From Campylobacter sp. (GTDB taxonomy: Bacteria; Campylobacterota; Campylobacteria; Campylobacterales; Campylobacteraceae), in contig JAJQAF010000119.1 in the NCBI GenBank assembly GCA_021203945.1, positions 1-8,698 of the forward strand: 8,698 nt of DNA, given 5' to 3'. Position numbers and translations under genes: made by a program. The first letter of the stretch is position 1, and each line of letters begins with the position of its first letter. Shown here piece after piece: positions 7,404 through 8,698 of this stretch. The notes under the pieces were generated by a model. That model made no database searches. It saw nothing but the letters and a program-made list of their open reading frames with translations, and was not told the DNA's origin.

Positions 7404-8264
7404 TTAAGCTTTCTTTTTCATATCGAATTTATTTACCATAAATCCGACAAGCCCTACGAAAAATAAGCCGCCTACGATATTTCCAAGCGTTACGGGTATT
7501 AAATTTTTAACAAACATATTTCCCCAAGTTAGCTCGCTTAGTTTCTCGGCGGTCGTATGAAGTGCTGCGGCGGCTTGATTTATATCTCCGCCAAATTGCG
7601 CTAGATAATGAGATTTGGCAATCAAACCTTCAGGCAAGATAAACATATTTGCCACGCAGTGCTCCATCGAGCAGGCTACGAATGCGCCGATCATCCACAT
7701 AATGGCAAAGAATTTGCCCGCCAGATTGCTTTCGCCGGTCGCCGTCCAAATAGACATACAAACAAAGACGTTACAAAAAATACCGCGTATAAATAGCTCA
7801 TGAAAAGGTGCCGTTACCTTGCCGATACCCGCAGGGGCGAAGTGTTGTAAGATATAGCCGTCGTATTTTAGCGGTAAGCCCGAATAATAATACATATAGG
7901 CTATAAGCATTCCGCCGATTAGGTTGCAGCACCAGACCAAGATCCAGTAATTTATGGTTTTGCCTAAACCTATTTTGCCGTCGTATGCACTAACGCCGCT
8001 CAAAACCGAGCTTGTAAAAAGATGTCCGCCGTAAAATACGACCATCATCAAACCGCAGCTAAAGGTGATACCGCCGATGAAATTCGAAAGTCCGATAGAC
8101 TGCTTTTCAGCCATTCCTACGGTTGAATGCGCCCAGAAAATATCGCCCATAGCGATCGCCGCACCCGCCATAATGGCTAGAAAAATAATGCTCACGGTAG
8201 GCGTATGCGCCTTATGCTCCATTGACCCTGATATCGCTTGCGCGGTTTCTGCAGGATTTAACAT
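7404..8264 (-). CDS. focA: Formate/nitrite transporter family channel, probably FocA
   Basis: This is a 286-residue inner-membrane protein with six hydrophobic segments (about 23-45, 57-87, 104-127, 154-177, 183-210 and 249-277). FNT family features are present: GDIFWA at the end of segment 1, GGHLFTSSVL (79-88) at the broken second helix, SMEHCVANMF (199-208) with the central pore histidine at H202, and NLIPVTLGN (254-262) before the last segment. The family makes pentameric channels for formate, nitrite or hydrosulfide; formate is the best guess but sequence alone does not settle it. Start: the ATG at 8264 has AAAGGAGA five bases upstream, a near-ideal site. An in-frame ATG at 8318 would add 18 residues, but it has no ribosome site and lies inside a repeated element. 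The gene stands alone and ends at a strong hairpin. Confidence 0.9.
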   Translation of the reverse strand: MLNPAETAQAISGSMEHKAHTPTVSIIFLAIMAGAAIAMGDIFWAHSTVGMAEKQSIGLSNFIGGITFSCGLMMVVFYGGHLFTSSVLSGVSAYDGKIGLGKTINYWILVWCCNLIGGMLIAYMYYYSGLPLKYDGYILQHFAPAGIGKVTAPFHELFIRGIFCNVFVCMSIWTATGESNLAGKFFAIMWMIGAFVACSMEHCVANMFILPEGLIAKSHYLAQFGGDINQAAAALHTTAEKLSELTWGNMFVKNLIPVTLGNIVGGLFFVGLVGFMVNKFDMKKKA

Positions 8265-8268
8265 GTTC

Positions 8269-8276
8269 TCTCCTTT
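8269..8276 (-). promoter_or_regulatory. Ribosome binding site that decides the focA start
   Basis: AAAGGAGA reads on the minus strand, with AGGAG five bases before the ATG at 8264. The alternative ATG at 8318 is preceded only by a T-rich run. Confidence 0.8.
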
Positions 8277-8281
8277 GTTAT

Positions 8282-8344
8282 TTTGATGTTCTTTTAACAC
8301 AGCGAATAAATCGCTCATAAAAACAAAACTCTAAAAATCAAGAT
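8282..8344. repeat. Repeat copy A, in the focA leader
   Basis: This 63-base stretch matches 8626-8688 at about 53 of 64 aligned positions by eye, with one gap in each copy. The best-kept part is TGTTCTTTTAACACAGCGA (8287-8305). It includes the small stem AGCGA (8301-8305) / TCGCT (8311-8315) and the unused in-frame ATG at 8318. Confidence 0.7.
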
Positions 8345-8368
8345 ATAAAATCGTAATCTTGATTTTTA
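8332..8368. repeat. Perfect 13-base inverted repeat upstream of focA
   Basis: TAAAAATCAAGAT (8332-8344) and ATCTTGATTTTTA (8356-8368) are exact reverse complements around an 11-base loop. It lies 68-104 bases before the focA start. It could be an operator, an AT-rich transcript hairpin or part of the repeated element. Its half-sites face the wrong way for a TTGAT-N4-ATCAA FNR box. Confidence 0.75.
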
Positions 8369-8440
8369 TTCTTTGCAACGCGGCAAATAATCACCGCCAA
8401 AAACCTCTGCTTGCAACTGCGAAGTTGGAAGCTGAAAATC

Positions 8441-8456
8441 TAAAGACCAAGATTGC
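8441..8456. repeat. Diverged third copy of the direct-repeat core
   Basis: TAAAGACCAAGATTGC differs by one base from the first 16 bases of the 23-base repeats at 8596 and 8676; similarity is then lost. Confidence 0.55.
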
Positions 8457-8461
8457 AATTG

Positions 8462-8525
8462 CGTAATCTAAATTTAATGTTTAATAAGCAAAACCTAATT
8501 ACAAAAAATTTAAATTTAGGTTACG
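8462..8525. repeat. 16-base inverted repeat around a 32-base loop
   Basis: The arm at 8462-8477 (begins CGTAATCTAAATTT) pairs with 8510-8525 (ends AAATTTAGGTTACG) with a single T-G mismatch at 8467/8520, which would be a wobble pair in plus-strand RNA. The enclosed 32 bases are AT-rich. It resembles a degenerate terminal inverted repeat or a large hairpin; no transposase is present. Confidence 0.6.
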
Positions 8526-8571
8526 ATACCGCAATCCATTTTTCGCAGACGAGCTAAGCCCGTCCTTGCGA

Positions 8572-8590
8572 TAAGGGTTTGGCACCCTTA
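8572..8590. repeat. Small perfect hairpin flanked by AGCCCGT direct repeats
   Basis: TAAGGGT (8572-8578) and ACCCTTA (8584-8590) form a 7-base stem with a 5-base loop. AGCCCGT occurs at 8557-8563 and again at 8590-8596, bracketing the stem. It has no T-run and is not next to a gene end inside the window. Confidence 0.55.
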
Positions 8591-8595
8591 GCCCG

Positions 8596-8618
8596 TAAAG
8601 ACTAAGATTGCTGCTCGC
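8596..8618. repeat. 23-base direct repeat, first copy
   Basis: TAAAGACTAAGATTGC followed by TGCTCGC is identical to 8676-8698. The spacing between copies is exactly 80 bases. Confidence 0.8.
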
Positions 8619-8625
8619 CTTTTAC

Positions 8626-8688
8626 TTTAATGTTCTTTTAACACAGCGATAAATCGCCCCTAAAGAACCAAACGCTAAAGACTAAGAT
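8626..8688. repeat. Repeat copy B, with nested hairpin
   Basis: This is the second copy of the 63-base sequence found in the focA leader. Here the symmetry is stronger: GTTCTTT (8632-8638) pairs with AAAGAAC (8662-8668) outside an inner GCGAT-AA-ATCGC stem (8646-8657). No focA-like gene start follows it, so this copy is unlikely to be a plain leader. Confidence 0.65.
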
Positions 8689-8698
8689 TGCTGCTCGC
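8676..8698. repeat. 23-base direct repeat, second copy, ending at the window edge
   Basis: Identical to 8596-8618. The window ends at its last base, so more 80-base units may follow outside. Confidence 0.8.

Larger units (their letters stand above)
8265..8698. other. Repeat-rich region upstream of focA without a gene
   Basis: No convincing gene lies in these 434 bases. The region holds a 63-base sequence present twice, a 23-base direct repeat with a diverged third copy, and three sizeable inverted repeats. A 33-codon frame on the minus strand (8366-8467, stop included) has no ATG and no ribosome site. The focA promoter must lie here, but no -10 box stands out. Confidence 0.7.

Noticed and set aside
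8332..8368. FNR/Crp binding box upstream of focA
   Set aside because: The half-sites are in the opposite order (ATCAA before TTGAT) and the spacing is too wide for TTGAT-N4-ATCAA.
8520..8600. tRNA or other structured RNA gene
   Set aside because: Stems are present, but there is no cloverleaf, no T-loop sequence and no anticodon arm.
8596..8698. CRISPR array
   Set aside because: Only two exact 23-base copies are present, spaced 80 bases apart, and the spacer itself contains sequence also found in the focA leader. No cas genes are in the window.

Overview
The window looks like chromosomal DNA of a Campylobacter, probably a species outside the jejuni/coli group. The DNA is AT-rich, and AAATTT-type words are common inside genes. 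Several start regions carry a T-rich stretch followed by a TATAAT-like -10 box, as is usual for Campylobacter sigma-70 promoters. The strongest evidence is a divergent pair, a CiaB homologue (minus) and a small hotdog acyl-CoA thioesterase (plus). From memory this matches the neighbouring C. jejuni genes Cj0914c and Cj0915. The species cannot be fixed from the sequence alone.

Layout. Positions 1-1073 (minus) hold a damaged membrane sensor gene. Its frame breaks at two stop codons exactly where a GGDEF domain should begin, and its normal start codon seems to be lost. A small YcxB-like membrane protein gene (1168-1707, plus) is divergent from it and overlaps the 3' end of the next gene by 8 bases. 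That gene (1700-4027, minus) encodes a 775-residue membrane GGDEF-EAL protein. It lies 15 bases downstream of ciaB (4043-5869, minus), so the two probably form an operon. Facing away from ciaB are the thioesterase (5958-6371) and a Crp/Fnr-type regulator (6468-7106), each with its own likely promoter. A gap of about 300 bases with a strong bidirectional hairpin follows, then a formate/nitrite-type transporter, probably FocA (7404-8264, minus). The last 430 bases have no gene and are packed with direct and inverted repeats.

How the parts may work together. The GGDEF-EAL protein would make or break down cyclic di-GMP in response to a membrane signal. Its likely cotranscription with ciaB links second-messenger turnover to a protein named for host-cell invasion, although CiaB itself carries a zinc-peptidase signature. 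The damaged first gene has a similar membrane domain and looks like a decayed paralogue. The Crp/Fnr regulator sits convergent to focA. A regulatory link is possible, but no binding site is visible.

The points most worth checking are the decayed cyclase, the ciaB / cyclic-di-GMP operon, the HEFGH motif in CiaB, and the repeat family upstream of focA. No clearly new defence or mobile system was seen.
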